From Chloroflexota bacterium (GTDB taxonomy: Bacteria; Chloroflexota; Limnocylindria; Limnocylindrales; CSP1-4), in NCBI GenBank assembly GCA_003152995.1, contig PMBR01000134.1, positions 1 to 41,325 of the forward strand: a stretch of DNA of 41,325 nt. Direction: 5' to 3'. The notes under the pieces were generated by a model. The model did no database searches. It saw only the letters and a program-made list of their open reading frames with translations, and was not told the origin of the DNA. Position numbers and translations under genes: made by a program. Below are positions 34,601 to 40,875 of the stretch, in pieces; within the stretch, counting starts at the first letter, position 1; each line of letters starts with the position of its first letter.

Positions 34601-34905
34601 CTGGCCGCGCTGAGTCGGAGGTCACCGTGGCTGATCTCCACCAGCCGGTTCGATGGGACGACGAAGATCACGCCGTCCTCCAGGGCCTCCCGCTCCTCGA
34701 CGACTCGGACGGGCAGCGTGGCATGGCGGGCGAGGATTTCGTGCAGGTGGCTCGGGCGGCGCGGGTCCAGATGCTGCGCGATCACGACCGGCGCCGGGAA
34801 GTCGGCCGGCAGGCTCGCCACGAGGCGCGAGAGCGCCTCGATCCCGCCCGCCGATGACCCGATCACCACGAGCTGAGATTCCGTTGGAACCGCCGATGCC
34901 GTCAA
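31630..34905 (-). CDS. CheB-CheR-PAS-histidine kinase fusion
   Basis: 1091 residues from the chosen TTG at 34905. CheB methylesterase domain (8-190) keeps Ser18 (VIGSSAGG), His45 (AQHLDP) and Asp136 (TGSGSDGS). CheR methyltransferase (about 205-465) shows VTEFFRDP, WSAGCSTGEEAYSLAI and LLLCRNVLIYF. A PAS domain (515-620), a long Glu-rich coiled coil (628-745: VNEEFQATNEELETLNEEL), a second PAS, HisKA with H866 (AAAGHELKTP), N983 (LLANAVEHA), DHGPGI and SAGLGLGLYLAREI follow. These hybrids are known outside chemotaxis operons, and no MCP or CheA is present here. An ATG at 35067 is in frame, but codons from there to 34905 (CTA, ATA, AGA, CGA) look non-coding, so the start remains uncertain. The NarL-type partner follows directly. 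Confidence 0.92.
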   Translation of the reverse strand: MTASAVPTESQLVVIGSSAGGIEALSRLVASLPADFPAPVVIAQHLDPRRPSHLHEILARHATLPVRVVEEREALEDGVIFVVPSNRLVEISHGDLRLSAARPGAVAPSIDVLFESAATVFGPGLIAVILTGSGSDGSAGAWHVKQAGGTVVIENPATAMFPSMPSSIAPSLVDATADLDSIGSVLCDLLAAGNRPADGSDHEELRELLERIHERSGIDFGSYKPATIMRRLRGRMNATAHPTLGGYAAYLESDPEEYARLVNSLLIKVTEFFRDPKLFDYLREHVLPELIAEARRDRREVRLWSAGCSTGEEAYSLAIIVAEALGEDHPWPDIRIFATDIDREGVAFARRGIYPPTALKGLPAGARDRYFLKSDGGYEVAKRLRALMVFGEHDLGERAPFPRIDLLLCRNVLIYFNTAMQRIALETFAFSLRPGGRLALGPSETVMALPEPFETEQGHLRVYRRLPGNYAMPPMRPALLRLRRSGESQLDKAIRVTHRDVQRVADSSSSADSLLLDLSVGIVVVDPRYYIVRINSAARQMLGIHGTAYDQDFIHLAEVLPPSAIRAAIDAALSGKTTSAVFEVEPTDAASETAHFVAATVRPYRVETHAIEGVVVELTDVTRPEQERRAEIRTKQRLDKAVATNGRLLRANEELTALVAELRVGNEAMLLASEDAQATREEVETVNEEFQATNEELETLNEELTASVEELRVANEDLATRTEELSVQTVALEQQRLSLQEEHDRLQSIMASLGDAVVAVDHEGRIVATNDAYDRLFGGDAEIESEDAAGLPIPPADRPQQRAARGERFRMEFAVARPGGKRRWFEAVAEPLTAEDRTWGGVIAIRDLSERTMRLSLERLMAAAGHELKTPVAALHGYLQLVERNLGPTSSAQARTYTDRALVQTRNIGVLIERLFDVSRIQAGRFQLSLAPINLLEVVHDAVEVAEALPKAPEIRVSPPPGPILIQADAGRLGQVFANLLANAVEHAATSPTIDVTVRRTGSVAVVEVCDHGPGIAPSLMPLLFQPYTRLGHKPSAGLGLGLYLAREIVTAHGGTIEAESSLAEGTTIVVRLPLGKSKARVAHPAAKAGT

Positions 34906-35259
34906 GATGTCCCCATTATGGTGCGCGGCCGGAAAGGAATGGGCCCGAGATCGCGGCGGGTCCGCTGGCGAAGCCTGCGCCGATCTCATCAGGCGCTGCA
35001 CCTGGCTCAGCTGCAGCCCGGCCTCCGCGGCTATTAGCCCAAACGATTCCGCGCACAGGGTTTTCATCCTCGCGCGACGCCCCGCGCCCGGTCCAGCATC
35101 GAACCGTTGCCATGGGCGCACATGAAAAGGCCATGGCGATGGATCGAGTCGACCGTAGCGTCGCAATTCAGTTACCCGCGGTGGCGCCGGGCCAACAGAC
35201 GGCACGGACGGACAGTCGCGGCACCACTGGCTACGACGCCTGCCTTTAGGGGTGCTTCT
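34906..35259. other. Divergent intergenic region, 354 bp
   Basis: Lies between the kinase fusion and the secreted Cys-rich protein. It holds the first copy of an exact 20-bp repeat (35058-35077). CATAAT on the minus strand (about 34918-34913) could be the kinase -10, but no convincing -35 pairs with it. I see no supported gene; frames here show poor codon bias. Confidence 0.55.
35058..35077 (+). promoter_or_regulatory. 20-bp repeat, copy 1
   Basis: GGGTTTTCATCCTCGCGCGA, identical to 36252-36271. It ends in the palindrome TCGCGCGA and lies about 180 bases upstream of the secreted Cys-rich gene, in the same orientation as copy 2. Confidence 0.5.
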
Positions 35260-36099
35260 ATGAATCGTTCGCCAGCGTTCCTGTTCCGGGGCCTCGTCGC
35301 CCTTGTGCTGTTGGTGCCCGTGTCACTGGTCACAACCTTGCCCGCGGCCGCTGCGACGACGATCGCCGCGACGACGACGTGCGGCAACGCTGTCGACAAT
35401 ACGGGCGGTCTCGGCGCTATCTGCGAGGTCACCGTCGTCAACACGATCACCGCCAGCGGCGGATCCGCGAGCGTCACGGTCCGCGAGTGCCACGGCGCCG
35501 CGGGTGCCCCGACGGCGGCTTGCTCGACGAAGACGACCATCCTGACCAAGCCGGTCACCGCAGTGACTCAGTGCAACAACTCGATCAACGGCGGCGGCGG
35601 CACCCTCCGCTGCAGCGTCAAGGTCACGAGCAACTTCTACGGCGGAAGCCCAAGCGCGTCGCCCGCCACGGGGGCAGCGACGATGGTCGTCTCCGTCAAC
35701 CAGTGCGTCGGTTCCGGCGCCAGCGGCATCGTCGGCCAGACGATCAAATGTGACCCATTTCCGGCGAACACAACCGGCGCGGCGATCACCCAGTGCAACC
35801 GTTCGGCCAATGGCGGGACGCTAGTCGGCCTGACCTGCACCGCCACGGGCACGATGGCCTCGGGCCATGTCGTCACGATCCATCAGTGCAACGACTCGGC
35901 CAATGGCGGCGGATCCCTGGTCATCTGCTCCGCCAGCCTGGTCAACACCGCCGTCAACGGCACGCCACCGCCCACCGCTACGGTCACCACTGGCTCGAGC
36001 GACAACTCGGCGCCGCTGTTGCCGCTGCTGGTCCTGCTCGCCTCGGGCGGCCTTGGTGCGGCGGTCGTCATGGCGCGGCGTCGGAGCATGTACCGCTAG
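35260..36099 (+). CDS. Secreted, C-terminally tethered protein with Cys-pair repeats
   Basis: 279 residues; AGGGG seven bases before the ATG. Signal peptide (FRGLVALVLLVPVSLVTTLPAAAA). The mature part has recurring Q-C-N-x-S-x-NGGG...C units: CGNAVDNTGGLGAIC, QCNNSINGGGGTLRC, QCVGSGASGIVGQTIKC, QCNRSANGGTLVGLTC and QCNDSANGGGSLVIC, each likely closing a small disulfide loop. After a Thr/Pro linker it ends LLPLLVLLASGGLGAAVVMARRRSMYR (27; core helix 252-272), a membrane helix plus basic tail like a cell-surface retention signal without LPxTG. I do not know its function; a structural or adhesive envelope role is plausible. It has its own terminator at 36143. Confidence 0.8.
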   Translation: MNRSPAFLFRGLVALVLLVPVSLVTTLPAAAATTIAATTTCGNAVDNTGGLGAICEVTVVNTITASGGSASVTVRECHGAAGAPTAACSTKTTILTKPVTAVTQCNNSINGGGGTLRCSVKVTSNFYGGSPSASPATGAATMVVSVNQCVGSGASGIVGQTIKCDPFPANTTGAAITQCNRSANGGTLVGLTCTATGTMASGHVVTIHQCNDSANGGGSLVICSASLVNTAVNGTPPPTATVTTGSSDNSAPLLPLLVLLASGGLGAAVVMARRRSMYR

Positions 36100-36142
36100 G
36101 CGGACTCGGGTCGCTATGGGGCGACCAAAGCTGACTTGCCAG

Positions 36143-36174
36143 GATCGACGGGCCGCGTTCCCGGCCCGTCGATC
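36143..36174 (+). terminator. Hairpin after the Cys-rich protein
   Basis: Perfect 12-bp stem: GATCGACGGGCC (36143-36154) with GGCCCGTCGATC (36163-36174), eight-base loop, 43 bases after the stop. Confidence 0.65.
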
Positions 36175-36251
36175 TACTTGAGCCGGGGAAGCCCCGCCGA
36201 CGGCCCCCCGAATCGGACTGCCGGAGCTCACACGCGACATCTCTGCGTCGC

Positions 36252-36271
36252 GGGTTTTCATCCTCGCGCGA
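36252..36271 (+). promoter_or_regulatory. 20-bp repeat, copy 2
   Basis: Identical to 35058-35077; about 105 bases upstream of the YggT-like gene. A 6-bp hairpin CCGGCT/AGCCGG (36323-36338) lies between it and that gene. Confidence 0.5.
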
Positions 36272-36376
36272 TATCAGGTCGCTGGTCCACTATCGGATCA
36301 CGACCACGGATCGAAGGCCCCACCGGCTTGATAGCCGGATGCAGGTTCATCGTCCGCTGCCGGGAAGTAGACCACC

Positions 36377-36790
36377 GTGACTATTCAGGATCAGCGGAGC
36401 GTCACCACCGACGCGCCGACCACCACCGAGTCCGGTGGCTTGAGCAACCGGACCACAACCAGTCGTCGGGTCGACGTCCGGCCCAGCAACAACGAGACGA
36501 CCCGCCGCATCGTCGTCCTCGTCTTCGGTCTGATCCAAATCGTGATCGGCCTGCGAATCCTCTTGCTGCTGCTGGACGCTCGAACGGGCAATCTGCTTGT
36601 CTCAATCATCAACAACGTTGGCGGCCTCCTGGCCGCGCCGTTCCAGGGAATCCTGCGCATAAGCGCTGTTTCCTCCGGCGGCTCCGTGCTCGATGTCGCC
36701 GCAGTCGTCGCTCTCGTCGGCTGGACAATCATCGAACTGATCGTGATCTGGAGCCTCGGTATCTTCCGGCACGAACCCTCACTCGCCTGA
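36377..36790 (+). CDS. YggT-like membrane protein
   Basis: 137 residues, GTG start. A polar, Thr-rich N-terminal tail (about 40 residues) is followed by three hydrophobic segments: IVVLVFGLIQIVIGLRILLLLL, a central amphipathic part with APFQGIL, and LDVAAVVALVGWTIIELIVIW. The arrangement and the P-F-x-x-I/L...D-x-x-x-x-x-A pattern fit the YggT family, small membrane proteins linked to osmotic stress and membrane homeostasis. It lies 72 bases upstream of the GlsB-like gene and probably shares its transcript. Confidence 0.7.
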   Translation: MTIQDQRSVTTDAPTTTESGGLSNRTTTSRRVDVRPSNNETTRRIVVLVFGLIQIVIGLRILLLLLDARTGNLLVSIINNVGGLLAAPFQGILRISAVSSGGSVLDVAAVVALVGWTIIELIVIWSLGIFRHEPSLA

Positions 36791-36862
36791 TCAACCCCGC
36801 CCAAGCACGCAGTGCTCGCCGACCGGCTTCCGGATGGCGCCTGCTAAGAAAGAAGGACTTCC

Positions 36863-37150
36863 ATGGATATTCCTCAGATGACACTCGTTACGTGGGTCGT
36901 CGTCGGTGCGATCGCCGGCTTCCTCGCCAGCGTCATTACCGGCTCCCGTGAGGGCCTGGTGATGATGATCGTCCTCGGAATCGTGGGCGCGGTCGTAGGC
37001 GGATGGCTCGCGATCGACGTCTTCCACATCTCCGGCGTGACCGGCGTCAACGTGAATAGCATCGTCGTCGCCGTCATCGGCGCGCTCATCGTCGTCTTCG
37101 TCGTCGGAAGCCTCGGCACCCGGCGCGGCGGGTACGGCTGGCGAAGCTAA
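36863..37150 (+). CDS. GlsB/YeaQ/YmgE family membrane protein
   Basis: 95 residues with three hydrophobic segments: VTWVVVGAIAGFLASVITG, GLVMMIVLGIVGAVVGGWLA and VNSIVVAVIGALIVVFVVG. The Gly-rich G-A-I-A-G-x-L and G-I-V-G-A-x-x-G-G motifs are typical of the transglycosylase-associated family, general-stress membrane proteins in many bacteria. AAGGA precedes the ATG. It follows the YggT-like gene and ends at a good intrinsic terminator. Confidence 0.85.
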   Translation: MDIPQMTLVTWVVVGAIAGFLASVITGSREGLVMMIVLGIVGAVVGGWLAIDVFHISGVTGVNVNSIVVAVIGALIVVFVVGSLGTRRGGYGWRS

Positions 37151-37198
37151 CCCGAGGAACGCTCCTAGAGCACTCGCCTCGTTCTGACAAACGCCACG

Positions 37199-37239
37199 CA
37201 GGATCGGCTCCTCTCCGGGCCGATCCTGCTCTTTCTGTT
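37199..37239 (+). terminator. Intrinsic terminator of the YggT/GlsB unit
   Basis: CAGGATCGGC (37199-37208) pairs with GCCGATCCTG (37219-37228), followed by CTCTTTCTGTT. Stem plus T-rich tail 49 bases after the GlsB stop. Confidence 0.75.
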
Positions 37240-37418
37240 GGCAAATCCAAAGGTGAACGCCGCTCGGGGATGCAGGGGCTGAAGCCCTGTGTGCTCGGCG
37301 AAGCGAGCGCGTCGCGTGCTCCCGTCCCGGACGTCAATCTCATCCACCGACGGCCCCTCCGCTGCCCTACAGTGAAGGGGCCGCCACGTCTGCCGAGCGG
37401 CCATCAGGAGAGGACGCG

Positions 37419-38126
37419 ATGCATACGGACTACATCCCGAAGTTGCTCCCGACCTCAGTGGACGAAGGGCAAGGCCCAGGCGTCCAGTTCCGCACGGATG
37501 GGGAACTGGTCCCGATGCTCACAATGGAACTCGACGGCTCGATGCCGGTCTACTTCGAGCACCACATCCTGCTCTGGAAGACGCCGAGTCTCGAGATCGG
37601 AATGCACACGATGAAGGGCGCCTTCAAGAGGGCGATCGCCGGCATGCCGGTCTTCATGACCGAGGCCAAGGGCGCCGGACAGATCGCGTTCAGCCGGGAC
37701 GGCGTCGGCCACGTCTTCCATCTCAACCTGGCCCCGGGCCAGACCGTCGAAGTCCGCGAGCACCAGTTCCTGGCCGCGACCGCGAACGTGGACTACAGCT
37801 TCCGCCGGCTCCGAGGCGTCGGAAACATGCTCTTCGGTGGCACGGGCATCTTCATCGACACCTTCGCCGGCGGCCAGGGCGGCGGCACGGTCTGGTTGCA
37901 CGGTTACGGCAACGTCTTCGAACGGGTTCTGGGGCCGGGCGAGGCCTTCGATGTCGAGCCGGGCGGTTGGGTCTACAAAGATCCGACCGTGGGCATGGAG
38001 ATCAAGATGGTCGGCCTGCGGATGGGCATCCTGGGCGGCTCGGGCAACCTGATCTTCAACCGCTTCACCGGCCCCGGCCGGATCGGCATCCAGAGCATGT
38101 ATCTCCACATGCCGACGGAGGATTAG
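37419..38126 (+). CDS. AIM24 family protein
   Basis: 235 residues, ATG preceded by AGGAGAGG. Beta-rich, with MLTMELDGSMPVYFEHHILLWKTPSLEI, VFMTEAKGAGQIAFSRDG, HLNLAPGQTVEVREHQFLAAT, GTVWLHGYGNVFERVLGPGE and FDVEPGGWVY-K (each shorter than 20 in its core), the pattern of the AIM24/DUF124 family. In yeast, AIM24 helps organise the mitochondrial inner membrane; the bacterial role is not established. There is no signal peptide. It is followed by a strong hairpin separating it from the convergent yceI gene. Confidence 0.88.
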   Translation: MHTDYIPKLLPTSVDEGQGPGVQFRTDGELVPMLTMELDGSMPVYFEHHILLWKTPSLEIGMHTMKGAFKRAIAGMPVFMTEAKGAGQIAFSRDGVGHVFHLNLAPGQTVEVREHQFLAATANVDYSFRRLRGVGNMLFGGTGIFIDTFAGGQGGGTVWLHGYGNVFERVLGPGEAFDVEPGGWVYKDPTVGMEIKMVGLRMGILGGSGNLIFNRFTGPGRIGIQSMYLHMPTED

Positions 38127-38152
38127 GCCGCGCCACGACACCGCTGAGAATC

Positions 38153-38184
38153 GAACGGCCGCCGGGTTTTCCCGGCGGCCGTTC
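38153..38184. terminator. Bidirectional terminator between AIM24 and yceI genes
   Basis: Perfect 14-bp stem GAACGGCCGCCGGG / CCCGGCGGCCGTTC with a TTTT loop, followed by TCTTTGG. It serves the plus-strand gene, and by symmetry also the minus-strand one. Confidence 0.85.
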
Positions 38185-38190
38185 TCTTTG

Positions 38191-38246
38191 GCGAAGGGCT
38201 GTCAGCGAAGGGCTGTCAGCGAGGGGTTGTCAGCGAGGGGCTGTCA
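38191..38246. repeat. Four 14-bp tandem repeats over the yceI stop codon
   Basis: Units at 38191, 38205, 38219 and 38233 (GCGAAGGGCTGTCA and variants GCGAGGGG[C/T]TGTCA). Read on the minus strand each begins with TGA; the unit at 38233-38246 supplies the actual stop of yceI. Because 14 is not a multiple of 3, the four TGAs fall in all three frames. Confidence 0.92.
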
Positions 38247-38816
38247 GGCTGCGGAGCCGACCGCGACCTTGGGGGCCGCGACCTCGACCGGGACGGCGGC
38301 CTGCACGGCGGCCACGTCGATCGAGATCTTGATCTCGTCGCCGACGAGAACTCCGCCACTCTCGAGGACGCCGTTCCACGTCAGGCCCCACGCCTTGCGG
38401 CTGATCTTGGTTGATGCGGAGAAGCCCGCGCGACGTCCACCCTGGAGATTTGCCACTACGCCGCCGATCTCTGCGTCGAGCGTTACGGGCCGTGTCTCGC
38501 CTCGGATCGTCAGGTCGCCCTCGATCTTGTAGCTCTCGCCATCCCGCTCGATGTGCGTGCTACGGAACACGAGCTCCGGATACACGATCGCATCGAAGAA
38601 ATCCGCGCTCCGGAGGTGCGCATCGCGAGCCTCCATGCCCGTTTCGATGCTCGATGCGTCAATATGCGCCTCGACCGTCGAGCGTTCCGGGTTGGCCTCG
38701 TCGAAGTCCACGGCCACGCTGAACTTGCGGAACTGGCCGCGAACGGTTGTAACCATCATGTGTTTGACCGCGAACTCGATCTGCGAATGGGCTGGGTCCA
38801 GGTTCCAGGTGTTCAT
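38244..38816 (-). CDS. yceI: YceI-family protein
   Basis: 190 residues from ATG at 38816, set by AGGAG seven bases upstream. MNTWNLDPAHSQIEFAVKHM opens the typical YceI lipocalin-like barrel, which binds polyisoprenoids. RGQFRKFSVAVDFDE, DAHLRSADFFDAIVYPE, FRSTHIE, GDLTIRGETRPV and KAWGLTW are conserved family strings. Unlike E. coli YceI it has no signal peptide, so it acts in the cytoplasm, as do many actinobacterial members. After the barrel comes an Ala/Val tail. It is divergent from the MarR regulator over a palindromic site, so it is the likely regulated target. Confidence 0.93.
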   Translation of the reverse strand: MNTWNLDPAHSQIEFAVKHMMVTTVRGQFRKFSVAVDFDEANPERSTVEAHIDASSIETGMEARDAHLRSADFFDAIVYPELVFRSTHIERDGESYKIEGDLTIRGETRPVTLDAEIGGVVANLQGGRRAGFSASTKISRKAWGLTWNGVLESGGVLVGDEIKISIDVAAVQAAVPVEVAAPKVAVGSAA

Positions 38817-38864
38817 CCTGTAACTCCTATTTTCGTGCTCACGTGGACCCCGTCTCGGATCGTT

Positions 38865-38888
38865 CACTAAGCAACTAAGTGCTATAGT
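38865..38888. promoter_or_regulatory. Palindromic operator overlapping the marR promoter
   Basis: CACTAAGCAACTAAGTG (38865-38881) is a dyad with arms CACTxAG/CTxAGTG. It is followed directly by TATAGT (38883-38888), a good -10 for the MarR gene. A second inverted repeat, CAACTA...TAGTTG (38872-38893), overlaps it. The position between divergent yceI and marR fits autoregulation plus control of yceI. This is a binding-site inference. Confidence 0.6.
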
Positions 38889-38935
38889 AGTTGAGCGCGC
38901 AAGAATACGCAAGCAGGCATTGGCAGGAGCAGTCC

Positions 38936-39466
38936 ATGGATCAGCAAGTCAACAGGCCGGAGAACATCGGCCCACCGGCAGCCAAGGGTGTCGCCGGCAT
39001 GGCGGGCTTACCGCAGGAGCTGGTGGCCTCCGTTCTCGATCCGGTCGAGCAGCGGGCATGGCGGGCCTTTCTTTCCCGACACGCTCGCGTGGCCCGCCGG
39101 CTCGAGGCGGATCTGATGGCGCGACACGATCTGCCGCTGGCCGAGTTCGATGTCTTGTTCCAGCTCGGCATGGCCGAAGGCCGGCGACTGCGCATGAACG
39201 AATTGGCGGATCGAGTTCTGCTCAGCCGAGCCGGTATCACCCGCCTCGTCGACAGGCTCGTCGCCGATGGCCTGGTCAGTCGAATGAAGTGCGCGTCCGA
39301 TGCACGCGGCTATTACGCGGTCCTGATGCCGGCCGGCGTAGCCTGTCTGCTCGAGGCCACTCCCGGCCATATGGCGGCGGTCCGGCGCTTCTTCCTCGAA
39401 TCGTTCACCGCGCCCGAGCTCGAGACGCTGGCCGAGCTGCTGGAGCGCGGGCAACCGCTGGATTGA
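38936..39466 (+). CDS. MarR-family transcriptional regulator
   Basis: 176 residues from ATG at 38936, with AGGAG six bases upstream. Winged helix: LPLAEFDVLFQLGMAEGRRL, RMNELADRVLLSRAGITRLV and the wing GLVSRMKCASDARGYYAVLM with the Asp-Arg pair of the family. Flanking helices form the dimer interface. A conserved Cys (MKCASD) in the wing could be redox active, though that is conjecture. It sits divergent to yceI over a palindrome and probably represses both genes, released by a small ligand. Ligand unknown. Confidence 0.92.
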   Translation: MDQQVNRPENIGPPAAKGVAGMAGLPQELVASVLDPVEQRAWRAFLSRHARVARRLEADLMARHDLPLAEFDVLFQLGMAEGRRLRMNELADRVLLSRAGITRLVDRLVADGLVSRMKCASDARGYYAVLMPAGVACLLEATPGHMAAVRRFFLESFTAPELETLAELLERGQPLD

Positions 39467-39496
39467 TACCCGGCGTCTAGGCGCTATCGTTCGGCC

Positions 39497-40822
39497 ATGC
39501 CAACGCGCAGCGAGATCGTCGAGGTCTCCGGCAGGCAAGTCGCCATCACCAACCCGGACAAGGTCTTCTTCGCCGGTCCGGGCTATACCAAACGCGATCT
39601 CGTCGGCTATTACATGGCCGTGGCCGACGGTGCGCTCACGGGCGCTGCCGGACGGCCGATGGCGCTCAAGCGCTACGTCAACGGCGCCGACGGCGAGTTC
39701 TTCTTCCAGAAACGCGCCCCCGAATCGAGGCCGGACTGGCTCAGGACGGTGGAGCTGTCGTTCCCGTCCGGTCGGACGGCCGACGAGGTCGTCATCGATG
39801 ACGCGGCCGGGCTGGCGTGGATCGTGAACCTCGGCTGCCTGGACCTCAACCCACACGCGATTCGGGCCGACGATCTCGATCACCCCGACGAGTTGCGAGT
39901 GGATCTGGACCCGATGCCGGGCGTGCCGTGGGACGACATCCGGCGGGTTGCGGTGGTCGCACGCGAAGTGCTCGTCGACGTGGGTCTCGTCGGCTGGCCC
40001 AAGACGTCCGGTTCGCGCGGCATCCACGTCAACGTTCGGATCGAGCGCTGCTGGTCGTTTGATCAGGTCAGGCGTGCCGCGCTCGCTCTAGCGCGCGAGG
40101 TGGAGCGTCGTGCGCCCGAGATCGCCACGAGCAAGTGGTGGAAGGAAGAGCGCCACGGCGTCTTCCTCGACTACAACCAGAACGCCAAGGATCGGACGGT
40201 CGCGTCGGCCTACTCGGTGCGACCGGTGCCCGACGCGCGCGTCTCGGCGCCGGTGACCTGGGACGAGCTGCCGGCATGCGAGCTCGGCGATTTCACGATC
40301 GAGACGATGCCGGGGCGGTTTGCTCGCGTCGGAGATCCGGCGGCCGGAATGGACGATGCGGTGGGGTCGCTGGAGCGCTTGCTGGAGTTGTCGGCACGGC
40401 AGGAGAAGGGCGGCCAGGGCGACGCGCCGTGGCCGCCGCACTACGCAAAGGCGGCCGGCGAGCCTCCACGGGTCATGCCTTCGCGGGCACGGAAGGACAG
40501 CGGGGCGGGGGAGGCCGGCCCGGGGCCGCAAGCCGGCGGCGGCCCGAGCCCCACAGGCCGCCGAGCGTCGACCAAACCGCTCGTGGAGATCGCGCGTGCG
40601 GCCACGCGGGAGGAGGCGCTGGCCGGCTTCGAGCGCTGGAAGTCGCGTCACGCCGGGGTTGCCGCCCACCTGGAGCCGGCCGACCTGCTCGTCGACTCGA
40701 TGCGCGGCCGCTTCACGCTGTGGTACCGGATTCGCGTCAACCTCGAGCACGTACCGCCGGCCGAGCGCCCGCCGCAAGAGCCGCTGGACGCGGACTACGA
40801 CCCCTGGTCGGCGGCCCGCTGA
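39497..40822 (+). CDS. ligD: LigD-type polymerase/primase domain protein (NHEJ)
   Basis: 441 residues. The primase-polymerase domain (about 8-300) keeps D136 and D138 (LRVDLDPMPG), SGSRGIHV at 171-178, and D225 in VFLDYNQNAKDRTVASAYSVRP (core DYNQN), the catalytic set of the LigD polymerase that fills gaps and adds ribonucleotides in bacterial end joining. After a Gly/Pro-rich linker (about 335-355) comes a C-terminal module of about 85 residues (LVEIARAATREEALAGFERW; LLVDSMRGRFTLWYRIRVNL) found attached to such polymerases in some lineages. There is no ligase or phosphoesterase domain. The convergent gene at 40876 encodes an ATP-dependent ligase. Ku is not in the window. Confidence 0.9.
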   Translation: MPTRSEIVEVSGRQVAITNPDKVFFAGPGYTKRDLVGYYMAVADGALTGAAGRPMALKRYVNGADGEFFFQKRAPESRPDWLRTVELSFPSGRTADEVVIDDAAGLAWIVNLGCLDLNPHAIRADDLDHPDELRVDLDPMPGVPWDDIRRVAVVAREVLVDVGLVGWPKTSGSRGIHVNVRIERCWSFDQVRRAALALAREVERRAPEIATSKWWKEERHGVFLDYNQNAKDRTVASAYSVRPVPDARVSAPVTWDELPACELGDFTIETMPGRFARVGDPAAGMDDAVGSLERLLELSARQEKGGQGDAPWPPHYAKAAGEPPRVMPSRARKDSGAGEAGPGPQAGGGPSPTGRRASTKPLVEIARAATREEALAGFERWKSRHAGVAAHLEPADLLVDSMRGRFTLWYRIRVNLEHVPPAERPPQEPLDADYDPWSAAR

Positions 40823-40875
40823 TCGCGGTTGTTCTCAGTCCGCCGCTCCGATCCCGCCCGTTCATCCACCACGTC

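Noticed and set aside
34906-35067. ATG at 35067 as start of the CheB/CheR kinase
   Set aside because: Codons between 35067 and 34905 lack the G/C third-base bias, GAGG touches the ATG with no spacing, and the CheB fold begins after the TTG. It is kept as an open alternative in the entry.
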